Assembly: GCA_905181615.1 (NCBI GenBank)
Contig: CAJIYH010000006.1
Coordinates: 1-64,000, forward strand
DNA length: 64,000 nt
DNA from: an uncultured Flavobacteriaceae bacterium
GTDB taxonomy: Bacteria; Bacteroidota; Bacteroidia; Flavobacteriales; Flavobacteriaceae
Direction of reading: 5' to 3'
Shown: in pieces, positions 48,185-55,570 of the stretch
Layout of the letters: each line of letters starts with the position of its first letter
Position numbering within the stretch: the first letter of the stretch is position 1
The notes under the pieces: model-generated
Seen by the model: the letters and a program-made list of their open reading frames with translations, nothing else
What the model was told of the DNA's origin: nothing
Database searches by the model: none
Made by a program: the position numbers and the translations under genes

Positions 48185-48199
48185 CGTTAAAATAGGTCG

Positions 48200-48207
48200 C
48201 AAATATA
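48200..48207 (-). promoter_or_regulatory. -7 promoter element of rpsU
   Basis: TATATTTG on the minus strand, a perfect TAnnTTTG, 32 bases before the rpsU ATG. No clear -33 box was found. Confidence 0.6.
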
Positions 48208-48241
48208 AGCAACCTTTTATATAAATCTAATTTTTATTTAC

Positions 48242-49399
48242 TTAATCTTTCAAGAGTTCTCTTGAGATTACCAGTTTCTGAATTTCAGTTGTTCCCTCGC
48301 CTATAGTACAGAGTTTTGCGTCTCGATAAAACTTTTCGACAGGATAGTCTTTTGTAAACCCATAGCCTCCGTGAATCTGTAGGGCTTCGTTGGCAACTTT
48401 AACACAAACTTCAGAAGCATACATCTTTGCCATTGCCCCTATTTTAGTTATATTTTTGCCTTGGTTTTTATCAAAAGCTGCTTTGTGTAAGAGCAATTCA
48501 GAAGCTTCAATTTCTGTAGCCATTTCGGCTAGTTTAAACGAAATTCCCTGAAAAGAACTGATCGGCTTTCCAAACTGTTTTCGTTCTTTCGAATACTGAA
48601 GTGCTGCTTGGTAAGCTCCTTTAGCTAACCCTAAGGATAACGCTCCAATTGAAATCCGTCCACCATCTAATATTTTCATTGACTGAATGAATCCTTCGCC
48701 TACCGCTCCCAATCTATTTTCGTCTGATATTACGCAGTTATCAAAAACCATTTCTGCAGTTTCTGAAGCACGCATACCCAATTTATCTTCTTTTTTTCCA
48801 AAACCAAAACCAGGAGTTCCTCGCTCTACAACAAAAGCAGTCATACCTCGACTGTCTCCTTTTGATCCGTCACGAGCAATGACTACAGCAATGTGTCCAC
48901 TTTTTCCATGGGTTATGAAATTCTTAGTTCCGTTCAACACCCAGGTGTCTCGTACTTTTTTGGCGGTGGTGTTCATACATTTTGCATCGGATCCTGTACT
49001 GTGTTCTGTAAGCCCCCAAGCACCAATATATTCTCCAGAAGTTAATTTAGGTAGCCATTTTGAGCGTTGCGTATCGTTTCCAAAAAGGTAAATGTGGTTG
49101 GTGCAAAGCGAATTATGAGCTGCTACAGAAAGTCCAATAGAGGGATCTACAATAGATATTTGTTCAATTACAGAAATATACTCATGATAGCCTAAGCCTG
49201 AACCTCCGTAATCTTCTGGAATTAAAACTCCCAAAAAACCTAGTGCTCCAGCTTGACGCATTAAATCAATTGGAAAGTGCTGACTTTCATCCCATTCTTT
49301 TATATATGGTTTAATATACTTAACTGCAAAATCTCTTGCAGAATCAGTAATCATGTCTATTGACTCTGAGGTTTGATGTGAGAAGGAGTTTTCAATCAT
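48242..49399 (-). CDS. Acyl-CoA dehydrogenase
   Basis: FAD-dependent alpha,beta-dehydrogenation of acyl-CoA thioesters in fatty-acid or amino-acid breakdown. 385 residues. The FAD/substrate signatures GAWGLTEHSTGSDAKCMNTTA and RKQFGKPISSFQG are present, and the C-terminal segment ALQIHGGYGFTKDYPVEKFYRDAK, followed by the GEGTTEIQ motif, places the catalytic glutamate near residue 370. This is the short-/medium-chain type, and chain length cannot be told. Own promoter upstream. Confidence 0.95.
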   Translation of the reverse strand: MIENSFSHQTSESIDMITDSARDFAVKYIKPYIKEWDESQHFPIDLMRQAGALGFLGVLIPEDYGGSGLGYHEYISVIEQISIVDPSIGLSVAAHNSLCTNHIYLFGNDTQRSKWLPKLTSGEYIGAWGLTEHSTGSDAKCMNTTAKKVRDTWVLNGTKNFITHGKSGHIAVVIARDGSKGDSRGMTAFVVERGTPGFGFGKKEDKLGMRASETAEMVFDNCVISDENRLGAVGEGFIQSMKILDGGRISIGALSLGLAKGAYQAALQYSKERKQFGKPISSFQGISFKLAEMATEIEASELLLHKAAFDKNQGKNITKIGAMAKMYASEVCVKVANEALQIHGGYGFTKDYPVEKFYRDAKLCTIGEGTTEIQKLVISRELLKD

Positions 49400-49416
49400 A
49401 GGAGATTTATTTACTG

Positions 49417-49446
49417 CAAATATAACGCTAATCTTTCTAATTTCAA
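49417..49446 (-). promoter_or_regulatory. Bacteroidota promoter of the acyl-CoA dehydrogenase gene
   Basis: Minus strand: TTG (49444-49446), 19 bases, then TATATTTG (49417-49424). The start codon lies 18 bases downstream of the -7 box. Confidence 0.65.
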
Positions 49447-49529
49447 GGAATCAAATTCAGGTTCATTCAGAAGACTTTTCAACGTTATTTTTTTGTTTTT
49501 TGTTTGGAGTCCTATAATTTTTTTCGCTT

Positions 49530-50177
49530 TTTTTGTTAAAATAGAATCCTAAAAAGATCCTCCATGGTAGCCTCAGCTAATACTATTTTATTGCGTTTAG
49601 CGGGATTCAAAATTTGATATTGACTCTTTATCTTGCTGATTACCAAACTGTCTAATCCATAAACCTGATCGAGTTATTTCATAAGGTCAAATCCTTTAAT
49701 ACAGGCTCGATATTTAACGATTCACTTAGAAAGAACTGCTCCAATTCCGTGAATTTCTGTAAGCTCCTCCGCTGTTGCTGTGTTAATATCTTTTATTACT
49801 GAAATATTTAGATCTTTAGCTTTTAGCTTCTTCAAAGTTACCCATTCAGGGAATTTAAAATAAGGGCTCTATTTTATAATCCAATCCGACGAAACTTGAT
49901 TAACCACTTTGAATTCCGCAATGGAATTTGCGAATTTTCCTGAATTTCGAAACCGATACAAGCGCTCAATTTCTTATAAATAAAGATTTAATTGGAAGCC
50001 TTTTGATAAAAATATGTGGTTTGGATTGATTGGATAAATTTGATCTTTTCTTTCTCGTTGTTTCAAAGAATCAATTTGCTCATGTAAAACAAAGTCAAAA
50101 GCCATAATGTCCCTTAGTTCATTCTGAAGAGAGAAAAATTTAAGATAGATCTGAAAACCTATCAATATTGAAAACAA
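49530..50177 (-). pseudogene. Decayed ComEA-like helix-hairpin-helix protein gene
   Basis: The minus strand reads a continuous helix-hairpin-helix protein in one frame but with in-frame stops. The N part is the track ORF 49974-50177 (membrane helix, then IYPINPNHIFLSKGF). After a TAA at 49974 the frame continues with LYRFRNSGKFANSIAEFKVV, a TAG at 49869, FKFPEWV, then the ComEA-type NTATAEELTEIHGIGAVLSK, a TGA, IVKYRACIKGFDLMK, a TAA, and LDQVYGLDSLVISKIKSQY. At least four internal stops and no frameshift. In flavobacteria this family lies next to acyl-CoA dehydrogenase/rpsU, as here, so it is the resident gene, dead by point mutation. ComEA-type domains bind DNA in transformation. Confidence 0.88.
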
Positions 50178-50245
50178 AAAAAGGCCATTCGCTGTGTTCG
50201 GTATGAACGATAAGCGAATGAGCTTTTTTGTGGTATCAATTTTTT

Positions 50246-51799
50246 TTAACTTTCCAAAGTCTTAATAGCATTTATATATTTCTTAAGTTCTTTTTTCACA
50301 ACTGGGAACAAGAAGAATAAACCAATCATATTAGGGAATACCATTGCGAAAATCATTGCATCAGAGAATGCCCAAATTGAATTCATACTTGCAGAAGCTC
50401 CTATGATTACAAAAACTAAAAATAATAATTTGTAAGTTAAGTCTGCAACTTTTCCTCTTCCAAACAAGTATTTCCAAGACTGAAGTCCGTAATAAGACCA
50501 AGAAATCATCGTAGATACTGCAAAAAGAACAACGGCTATCGTTAAAAATATATTTGAATAAGGGATGTACTCACCGAATGCCATTGAAGTAATTCCAGCT
50601 CCTTCATAAGAAATACCATCAATCATAACAGCCCCTTCTCCTCCGTATTGAAAAGCACCTCCAAAATTAAAGATAATAATTACTAAAGCAGTCATTGTAC
50701 AAATCACTACGGTATCAATAAACGGCTCCAACAAAGCAACCAATCCTTCTGAGGCTGAATATTTTGTTTTTACTGCGGAATGAGCAATAGAAGCTGAACC
50801 AGCCCCTGCTTCGTTAGAGAAAGCAGCTCTTTTAAAACCTACCAATAAAACACCTATAACACCTCCAACTCCAATTGCTTTAGGGTTAAAAGCTTCTGAT
50901 ACAATCAAGGAAAATGCGTCATCAATTAACAAAAAGTTACTTAGTATTATGTAAAGACATGCTATTATATACATTACAGCCATAAAAGGAACAACTTTCT
51001 CAGTTACCTGAGCAATCCTTTTAATTCCTCCAATAATGATGATACCAACTAAAAAAGCTAAAATTATACCAATCCAAAAACCAGCGGCAGTACTTTCTAA
51101 GCTCATTAAATCTTTCAAAACAATTGTAGCTTGATTCGATTGTGCAGCATTACCACCTCCGAAAGATCCTCCAATACAGAATATTGCGAAAAAAACTGCG
51201 GCAACTTTACCAAGATTTGTAAAACCTCTTTCTTTAAGTCCTTTGCTTATATAGTACATTGGACCACCATAAATGGTTCCATCTTCTCCTACATCTCTAT
51301 ATTGGACTCCAAGGGTACATTCAACAAATTTTGAAGACATTCCTAACAACCCACAAATAACCATCCAAAAAGTAGCGCCTGGACCTCCGAGTGCAATAGC
51401 TAATGCAACACCAGCAATGTTACCGTTACCAACCGTACCAGAAACAGCAGTTGCAAGTGCTTGAAAATGTGTTACCTCTCCTTCTTTACTCTCCCCACTA
51501 TCACTTTTATCTAGTTCATCATATTTTCCGCGAACAACATTTATAGCTGTTGGAAATCTTCTAATGTTTACAAAACCAAAATAGATAGTGAAAAACAAAG
51601 CACTAGCTACTAAAAGGATCAGAACAAATGGAACCCCTAAAATTTCAAAAAACACGATTTCCGAAACTTTATCTGAAAAAGGCTTAAATGCCTGATCTAT
51701 TCGTTGGTCTAAGCCTTGCTTTTGGGCAAAGGTAGATGGAATCGAAAGGACCGATAATAGAAAAAATAGGAACTTGGATTTATTTGCAATAAATTTCAT
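50246..51799 (-). CDS. Alanine/glycine:cation symporter (AGCS family)
   Basis: 517 residues from the ATG at 51799 (the track start is 19 codons earlier). About 11 transmembrane helices carry AGCS signatures: SGTVGNGNIAGVALAIALGG, LLGMSSKFVECTLGVQYRD and FSNEAGAGSASIAHS. Imports alanine or glycine with sodium or protons across the inner membrane. The N terminus begins with an extra hydrophobic stretch ending in STFAQKQG that resembles a signal peptide, seen in many Bacteroidota AGCS proteins. Monocistronic. Confidence 0.93.
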   Translation of the reverse strand: MKFIANKSKFLFFLLSVLSIPSTFAQKQGLDQRIDQAFKPFSDKVSEIVFFEILGVPFVLILLVASALFFTIYFGFVNIRRFPTAINVVRGKYDELDKSDSGESKEGEVTHFQALATAVSGTVGNGNIAGVALAIALGGPGATFWMVICGLLGMSSKFVECTLGVQYRDVGEDGTIYGGPMYYISKGLKERGFTNLGKVAAVFFAIFCIGGSFGGGNAAQSNQATIVLKDLMSLESTAAGFWIGIILAFLVGIIIIGGIKRIAQVTEKVVPFMAVMYIIACLYIILSNFLLIDDAFSLIVSEAFNPKAIGVGGVIGVLLVGFKRAAFSNEAGAGSASIAHSAVKTKYSASEGLVALLEPFIDTVVICTMTALVIIIFNFGGAFQYGGEGAVMIDGISYEGAGITSMAFGEYIPYSNIFLTIAVVLFAVSTMISWSYYGLQSWKYLFGRGKVADLTYKLLFLVFVIIGASASMNSIWAFSDAMIFAMVFPNMIGLFFLFPVVKKELKKYINAIKTLES

Positions 51800-51876
51800 A
51801 TAAAATTTGTCTAAATTAGTAGATGACCAATATGCAAAAATTAGTCTAGAAATCAAATTTTAATACCAAGTCATTT

Positions 51877-52101
51877 CTACAAATCAAATACAGAAGTACG
51901 TTTAGTGTAGACCATATCTTTCAGTTTCATCCAGAAAGCTAAGGTCAAATAGAGACCAAAAAAACCGCCAAAAGTTGCAAAAGATGCATAAATAAAAAAT
52001 AGGCGGACATTTTTAACTTTCATTCCCAAAGCATCTGCAAAGCGACTACTCACCTCAAAACCGTATTTTTCAAACCAATGTCTTATTTTATTCATGCTCA
52101 T
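51877..52101 (-). CDS. PspC-domain small membrane protein
   Basis: 74 residues (two possible ATG codons, 52101 and 52095). One membrane hairpin, VRLFFIYASFATFGGFFGLYL, preceded by the family-typical FADALGMKVKN. PspC domains sense or support envelope stress responses; the short single-domain type in Bacteroidota is uncharacterised. In flavobacteria it is normally next to a DUF2851 gene, which survives here only as a remnant immediately upstream. Confidence 0.83.
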   Translation of the reverse strand: MSMNKIRHWFEKYGFEVSSRFADALGMKVKNVRLFFIYASFATFGGFFGLYLTLAFWMKLKDMVYTKRTSVFDL

Positions 52102-52179
52102 TTATTTGGTCTTAAAATAGAATATCCAATGCTGCAATTTAAGCATTTTTTTAAATCACAGTAATTCGTTTTTAACTCA

Positions 52180-52324
52180 ATTAAACTTTGTGAATCTAAG
52201 GCCCTGCATGTTTATTATGAATACATTAGTTTACAACCTGCAAGTCTACTCCTTGGGTTGTCTTTAGATTTGTTTGAAGAAACTTTTTTTGCTTCCACAA
52301 AAAGTGTAAAAAATCTTCTTTCAT
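52180..52324 (-). pseudogene. Remnant of a DUF2851-family gene (N-terminal part)
   Basis: From an ATG at 52324 the minus strand reads MKEDFLHFLWKQKKF followed by LKTTQGVDLQVVN, the beginning of DUF2851 proteins, which are normally about 420 residues. The frame then meets a stop, and the motif HNKHAGP continues at once (the family has HNxNAGPDFF there), with more stops after it. The rest of the gene is missing: the PspC gene begins within about 80 bases. Position beside PspC supports the call. Recognised by eye, without alignment. Confidence 0.75.
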
Positions 52325-52356
52325 AAGCTTTGGGCAATGAAAATATTTTAAAAAAA

Positions 52357-52668
52357 CTACGCTACTATATCCCCTGTCCAGGCTAATATTCCTCCTTTTA
52401 AATTATATGTTGACGCTATACCCAATTGACTTAACAACTGGCAAGCTTGACCACTACGAGCTCCTGAACGACAATAAACAAAATATGATTTACTTTTATC
52501 TAAAGCCTGAACCGCTTCCATAAATTCAGGAGGTTGTTTTATATCAATTAAATGCGCACCCGCAATATATCCCGACTCAAATTCCTCTTCTGTTCTAACA
52601 TCTAAGATGACAGCATTCGTTTTTTCTGCTTGTAAGGAAACCCATTCCTTTTGATCTAAATCATTCAT
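52357..52668 (-). CDS. Rhodanese-like sulfurtransferase
   Basis: 103-residue single rhodanese domain: NAVILDVRTEEEFESGYIAGA is the start of the domain, and YFVYCRSGARSGQA contains the active-site cysteine loop CRSGAR. Transfers sulfane sulfur to thiophilic acceptors such as thioredoxin or cyanide; short single-domain proteins usually serve cellular sulfur transfer. Cytosolic, no signal. It is divergent from the marR-type gene and shares the 125-base intergenic region with its promoter. Confidence 0.92.
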   Translation of the reverse strand: MNDLDQKEWVSLQAEKTNAVILDVRTEEEFESGYIAGAHLIDIKQPPEFMEAVQALDKSKSYFVYCRSGARSGQACQLLSQLGIASTYNLKGGILAWTGDIVA

Positions 52669-52735
52669 AGTACTTAATTTTAATCAAATGTATATCGATT
52701 TCATGGAGCTACAAAATATTACTTTCATTACCTGA

Positions 52736-52790
52736 TTTGGAAATATAAAAAATAGTATTATATTTGTACATACAAATGTTGTTTATACAA
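52736..52790 (+). promoter_or_regulatory. Promoter with two MarR-type operators
   Basis: TTTG (52736-52739), 19 bases, TATATTTG (52759-52766): an exact Bacteroidota promoter. The palindrome TTGTACATACAA (52764-52775) overlaps the -7 box, and a similar TTGTTTATACAA (52779-52790) follows 15 bases later, just before the ATG at 52794. Spacing and placement fit autorepression by the MarR protein, a predicted, untested role. Confidence 0.7.
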
Positions 52791-52793
52791 TAT

Positions 52794-53228
52794 ATGAGCG
52801 AGCAAATAACACGCAATACAGTAATTAGTATTCTGATCAGTGGATACCAAGTCAACGACGAATTATCTGCGCTGTTCAAGGTCTATGGAATTTCATTACC
52901 TCAGTTCAATGTGCTTAGAATTTTAAGGGGTCAAAATGGAACTGCTGCAAATTTATCAACCATACAAGAACGTATGATTCATAAAATGAGTAACACCACG
53001 CGCTTGATTGATAAGTTAATTGTTAAAGGCTATGTAAATCGATTTGTTTGTAAAAAAAACAGACGCAAGATTGAGCTTTTCATAACCGATCAAGGACTAA
53101 AGTTACTCAAATCATTAGACCATACTATAGACGATAAAGAAAAGGAATTACTCAAAAATCTAAACATAAAAGAAAAAGAAGAATTGATGCGAATTCTCTC
53201 TAAAATTAAAACAAAAAAAAGTCAATAA
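52794..53228 (+). CDS. MarR-family transcriptional regulator
   Basis: 144 residues from the ATG at 52794; the track's TTG start lies inside the operator region. Winged-helix fold with the MarR pattern: YGISLPQFNVLRILRGQNG, then IQERMIHKMSNTTRLIDKLIVKGYVNRFVCKKNRR with the wing, and a C-terminal dimerisation helix. Dimeric DNA-binding repressor, often released by a small molecule or oxidation. Followed by the yceI and CDGSH genes, its likely targets along with itself. Confidence 0.92.
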   Translation: MSEQITRNTVISILISGYQVNDELSALFKVYGISLPQFNVLRILRGQNGTAANLSTIQERMIHKMSNTTRLIDKLIVKGYVNRFVCKKNRRKIELFITDQGLKLLKSLDHTIDDKEKELLKNLNIKEKEELMRILSKIKTKKSQ

Positions 53229-53283
53229 CTTAATTATAACTCTTATGAAAAAAAACAATTCAATTATCTTAAAATCAAGTACC

Positions 53284-53907
53284 ATGAAAATCAACAAAAT
53301 TTTATTTGCATTATTCTTAACAACAGCTATAATAAGCTGTGGCTCAACAGAAGGTAAAAAAACAGAAGTTAAAGAAGTTGTTGCAAAAAGCTCAGAACTG
53401 GCTCAACAGAAAGCTGACATTAATATAACAGAAAGCTCAATTCACTGGTTGGCTAAAAAAGTAACTGGACAGCACGAAGGAAACATCAATTTGGTTTCTG
53501 GAAGTTTAATGATGAACGATGGAATCTTAACTGGTGGATCTTTTGTTGTTGACATGACTTCTTTGAACACCACAGACCTCCAAGGAAATTCTAAACAAAA
53601 GCTAGAAGGGCATTTAAAGTCAAACGATTTTTTTGGTGTAGCAACTTACCCTCAAGCGAAACTTGTATTTACTTCTGTTGAAAGTAAAGGGTCTGGCTTG
53701 TATACGGTAACTGGTGATTTTACAATCAAAGGAAAAACTAACCCTGCAACTTTTGATCTTCAAATGAGCGGAGGTTCTGCTACTGCAAAAGTAGTTATAG
53801 ACCGATCGAAATACGACATTCGTTATGGATCAAAATCATTTTTTGATGATCTTGGAGATAAAGTTATCTATGATAATTTTGACCTTGATGTAACTTTAAA
53901 ACTATAA
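53284..53907 (+). CDS. YceI-family lipoprotein
   Basis: 207 residues from the ATG at 53284 (another in-frame ATG lies at 53245). Lipobox ALFLTTAIISC followed by GSTEGKK, then a YceI lipocalin-like barrel: SIHWLAKKVTGQHEGNINLVSG, SFVVDMTSLNTTDLQGNSKQ and GDFTIKGKTNPATFDLQM. YceI proteins bind isoprenoid or fatty ligands in the periplasm. MarR-YceI pairing is a common flavobacterial arrangement. It lies 5 bases before the CDGSH gene. Confidence 0.92.
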   Translation: MKINKILFALFLTTAIISCGSTEGKKTEVKEVVAKSSELAQQKADINITESSIHWLAKKVTGQHEGNINLVSGSLMMNDGILTGGSFVVDMTSLNTTDLQGNSKQKLEGHLKSNDFFGVATYPQAKLVFTSVESKGSGLYTVTGDFTIKGKTNPATFDLQMSGGSATAKVVIDRSKYDIRYGSKSFFDDLGDKVIYDNFDLDVTLKL

Positions 53908-53912
53908 ATCAT

Positions 53913-53996
53913 ATGAAAGCTGAACGACCAAAATGTGGCTGTGGAAACACACAAAATCCTGAAGGTTTTTGTGATGGATCACACCTAAACAAATAA
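53913..53996 (+). CDS. 27-residue CDGSH iron-sulfur protein
   Basis: Too short for the ORF track. ATG at 53913, TAA at 53994-53996, five bases after yceI. The 27 residues consist almost entirely of one CDGSH motif: C-x-C (KCGCGN), then P and CDGSH with 9 residues between the second and third cysteine (mitoNEET has 8). CDGSH domains bind a 2Fe-2S cluster by three cysteines and one histidine and act in redox sensing or electron transfer. All four ligands are present. It is the third gene of the presumed marR-yceI-CDGSH operon. Confidence 0.8.
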   Translation: MKAERPKCGCGNTQNPEGFCDGSHLNK

Positions 53997-54009
53997 TTTG
54001 TGTTTCTTT

Positions 54010-54042
54010 TTTGGAATAAAAATATTTTTTCAACTATATTTG
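54010..54042 (+). promoter_or_regulatory. Putative trp operon promoter
   Basis: TTTG at 54010-54013 and TATATTTG at 54035-54042, 21 bases apart (usual spacing is 19-20). The -7 box ends 5 bases before the leader-peptide ATG, so the RNA would start at or next to that ATG. Confidence 0.6.
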
Positions 54043-54047
54043 ACCCA

Positions 54048-54089
54048 ATGAAACGATTAACAAATTTTACAGCTTGGTGGAACGAATAA
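54048..54089 (+). CDS. trpL: Trp operon leader peptide (MKRLTNFTAWWNE)
   Basis: A 13-codon ORF ending in TGG TGG AAC GAA TAA, with two adjacent Trp codons, which is the mark of an attenuator leader peptide. It lies about 120 bases before trpE and just before an RNA structure with a terminator. When charged tRNA-Trp is scarce, the ribosome would stall on the TGG pair and shift the RNA folding. It may be translated from a nearly leaderless transcript, given the promoter position. Confidence 0.88.
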   Translation: MKRLTNFTAWWNE

Positions 54090-54156
54090 ATTAATTTATT
54101 CGTGATCAACGCTATTTCAATATATCAAAGGCTTGTCATCACGACAAGCCTTTTTT
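54082..54156 (+). promoter_or_regulatory. Trp attenuator (pause, antiterminator and terminator hairpins)
   Basis: The palindrome CGAATAAATTAATTTATTCG covers the leader stop codon (1:2 pairing, pause hairpin). The terminator AAGGCTTGTC / GACAAGCCTTTTTT (54128-54156) has an 8-10 bp stem and a U run. The alternative pairing CGTGAT (54101-54106) with ATCACG (54138-54143) would break the terminator stem and allow read-through into trpE. This is the ribosome-mediated attenuation layout; the pairings were found by eye. Confidence 0.85.
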
Positions 54157-54168
54157 AATTTAAGACCT

Positions 54169-55569
54169 ATGGAAACATTCAAATTACATTCACAGCACAA
54201 AAAAATACTGGCAGATACCCTGACTCCAGTTAGTGCGTATCTAAAGATTAGAGATGTTTTTCCGCACAGCTTACTTCTAGAAAGTAGTGACTACCATGCA
54301 AACAACAAAAACTTTTCCTACATCTGCTGCAACCCTATTGCTTCTATGGAACTTAAAAACAAACACCTCACTATTAAATATCCAGATGGGACGTCCTCAT
54401 CAGAACAACTTACAAGTGGTGCTAATATTCCTGAGCGCATCCATCAATTTTCACAACAATTCAAAAGCGAAGACTATCCTTTTAAATTCATAAGCAACGG
54501 TATTTTTGGTTACATCGCTCATGATGCAGTTGAGCATTTCGAAAACTTAGAACTGAACCAGAAAAAAGAAGGACTCGATATTCCAGAAATATTTTATGCG
54601 GTATATCAAAACATCATTGCAATCAGCTTATTCAACCACGAAGCACATTTATTTTCTCATGTCTTCGATGGGGAGCATAATGTTGAAGACATCGAACAAT
54701 TACTTCAAGCTAAAAACAGCACCCGTTTTGCTTTCGAAAAAGTTGGCGAAAAAACATCCAACCTTACGGACTCAGATTTCATTGATTTTGTAAATAAAGG
54801 CAAGCAGCATTGTTACCGTGGTGATGTTTTTCAACTGGTACTTTCCCGAAGATTTTCACAGAAGTTCAAAGGGGATGAATTTAATGTTTACAGAACCTTA
54901 AGATCCATCAACCCCTCGCCTTACCTCTTCTTTTTTGACTATGGCGACTTTAAGATTTTTGGAAGCTCTCCCGAAGCTCAGATTATTGTAGAAGAGAGCA
55001 AAGCCGAAATACATCCGATTGCCGGAACGTTCAAAAGAACAGGCAACGATGCACAGGACAAACAAGCTGCATTGGAATTGGCAAAAGATCCAAAAGAAAA
55101 TAGCGAACACGTGATGCTGGTCGACTTAGCTCGAAACGATTTAAGTAGAAACGGCTCTAATGTAGTGGTAGAAAAAAATAGAGAAATTCAGTTTTTCTCC
55201 CATGTAATTCATTTGGTATCTAAAGTAACCTGTACCATGAAAAAAGCTGCAAAAACATTTCAGGTAGTTGCCGACACCTTTCCTGCTGGAACTTTGAGCG
55301 GAGCTCCAAAACACAATGCATTAAAGCTAATTGATCGATACGAAAAAACGAAACGTAATTTTTATGGGGGTGCTATCGGGTATATGGATTTTAAAGGAAA
55401 CTTTAATCACGCAATAATCATTCGATCGTTCTTGTCAAAAAATCAAGAATTACATTATCAGGCTGGGGCTGGAATAGTTGCAGACTCGGTTCCCAAAAAC
55501 GAATTACAAGAAGTATATAACAAATTAGGGGCTTTAGACAAAGCCTTAATCTTAGCCGAAGACGTATAA
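54169..55569 (+). CDS. trpE: Anthranilate synthase component I
   Basis: Forms anthranilate from chorismate with ammonia supplied by TrpG. 466 residues from the ATG at 54169 just after the attenuator (the track start lies within the terminator). Chorismate-binding-domain signatures: GDVFQLVLSRRFSQ, PSPYLFFFDYGDFKIFGSSPE, PIAGTFKR, then VDLARNDLSRNGSNV and FPAGTLSGAPK near the C terminus. The allosteric Trp-binding N-terminal region contains LLESS. It is the first structural gene of trpEGDCFBA and 1 base separates it from trpG. Confidence 0.97.
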   Translation: METFKLHSQHKKILADTLTPVSAYLKIRDVFPHSLLLESSDYHANNKNFSYICCNPIASMELKNKHLTIKYPDGTSSSEQLTSGANIPERIHQFSQQFKSEDYPFKFISNGIFGYIAHDAVEHFENLELNQKKEGLDIPEIFYAVYQNIIAISLFNHEAHLFSHVFDGEHNVEDIEQLLQAKNSTRFAFEKVGEKTSNLTDSDFIDFVNKGKQHCYRGDVFQLVLSRRFSQKFKGDEFNVYRTLRSINPSPYLFFFDYGDFKIFGSSPEAQIIVEESKAEIHPIAGTFKRTGNDAQDKQAALELAKDPKENSEHVMLVDLARNDLSRNGSNVVVEKNREIQFFSHVIHLVSKVTCTMKKAAKTFQVVADTFPAGTLSGAPKHNALKLIDRYEKTKRNFYGGAIGYMDFKGNFNHAIIIRSFLSKNQELHYQAGAGIVADSVPKNELQEVYNKLGALDKALILAEDV

Positions 55570-55570
55570 T

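Noticed and set aside
53909-54109. 66-residue minus-strand ORF
   Set aside because: Antisense to the CDGSH gene and the trp leader, both of which have clear functional signatures.
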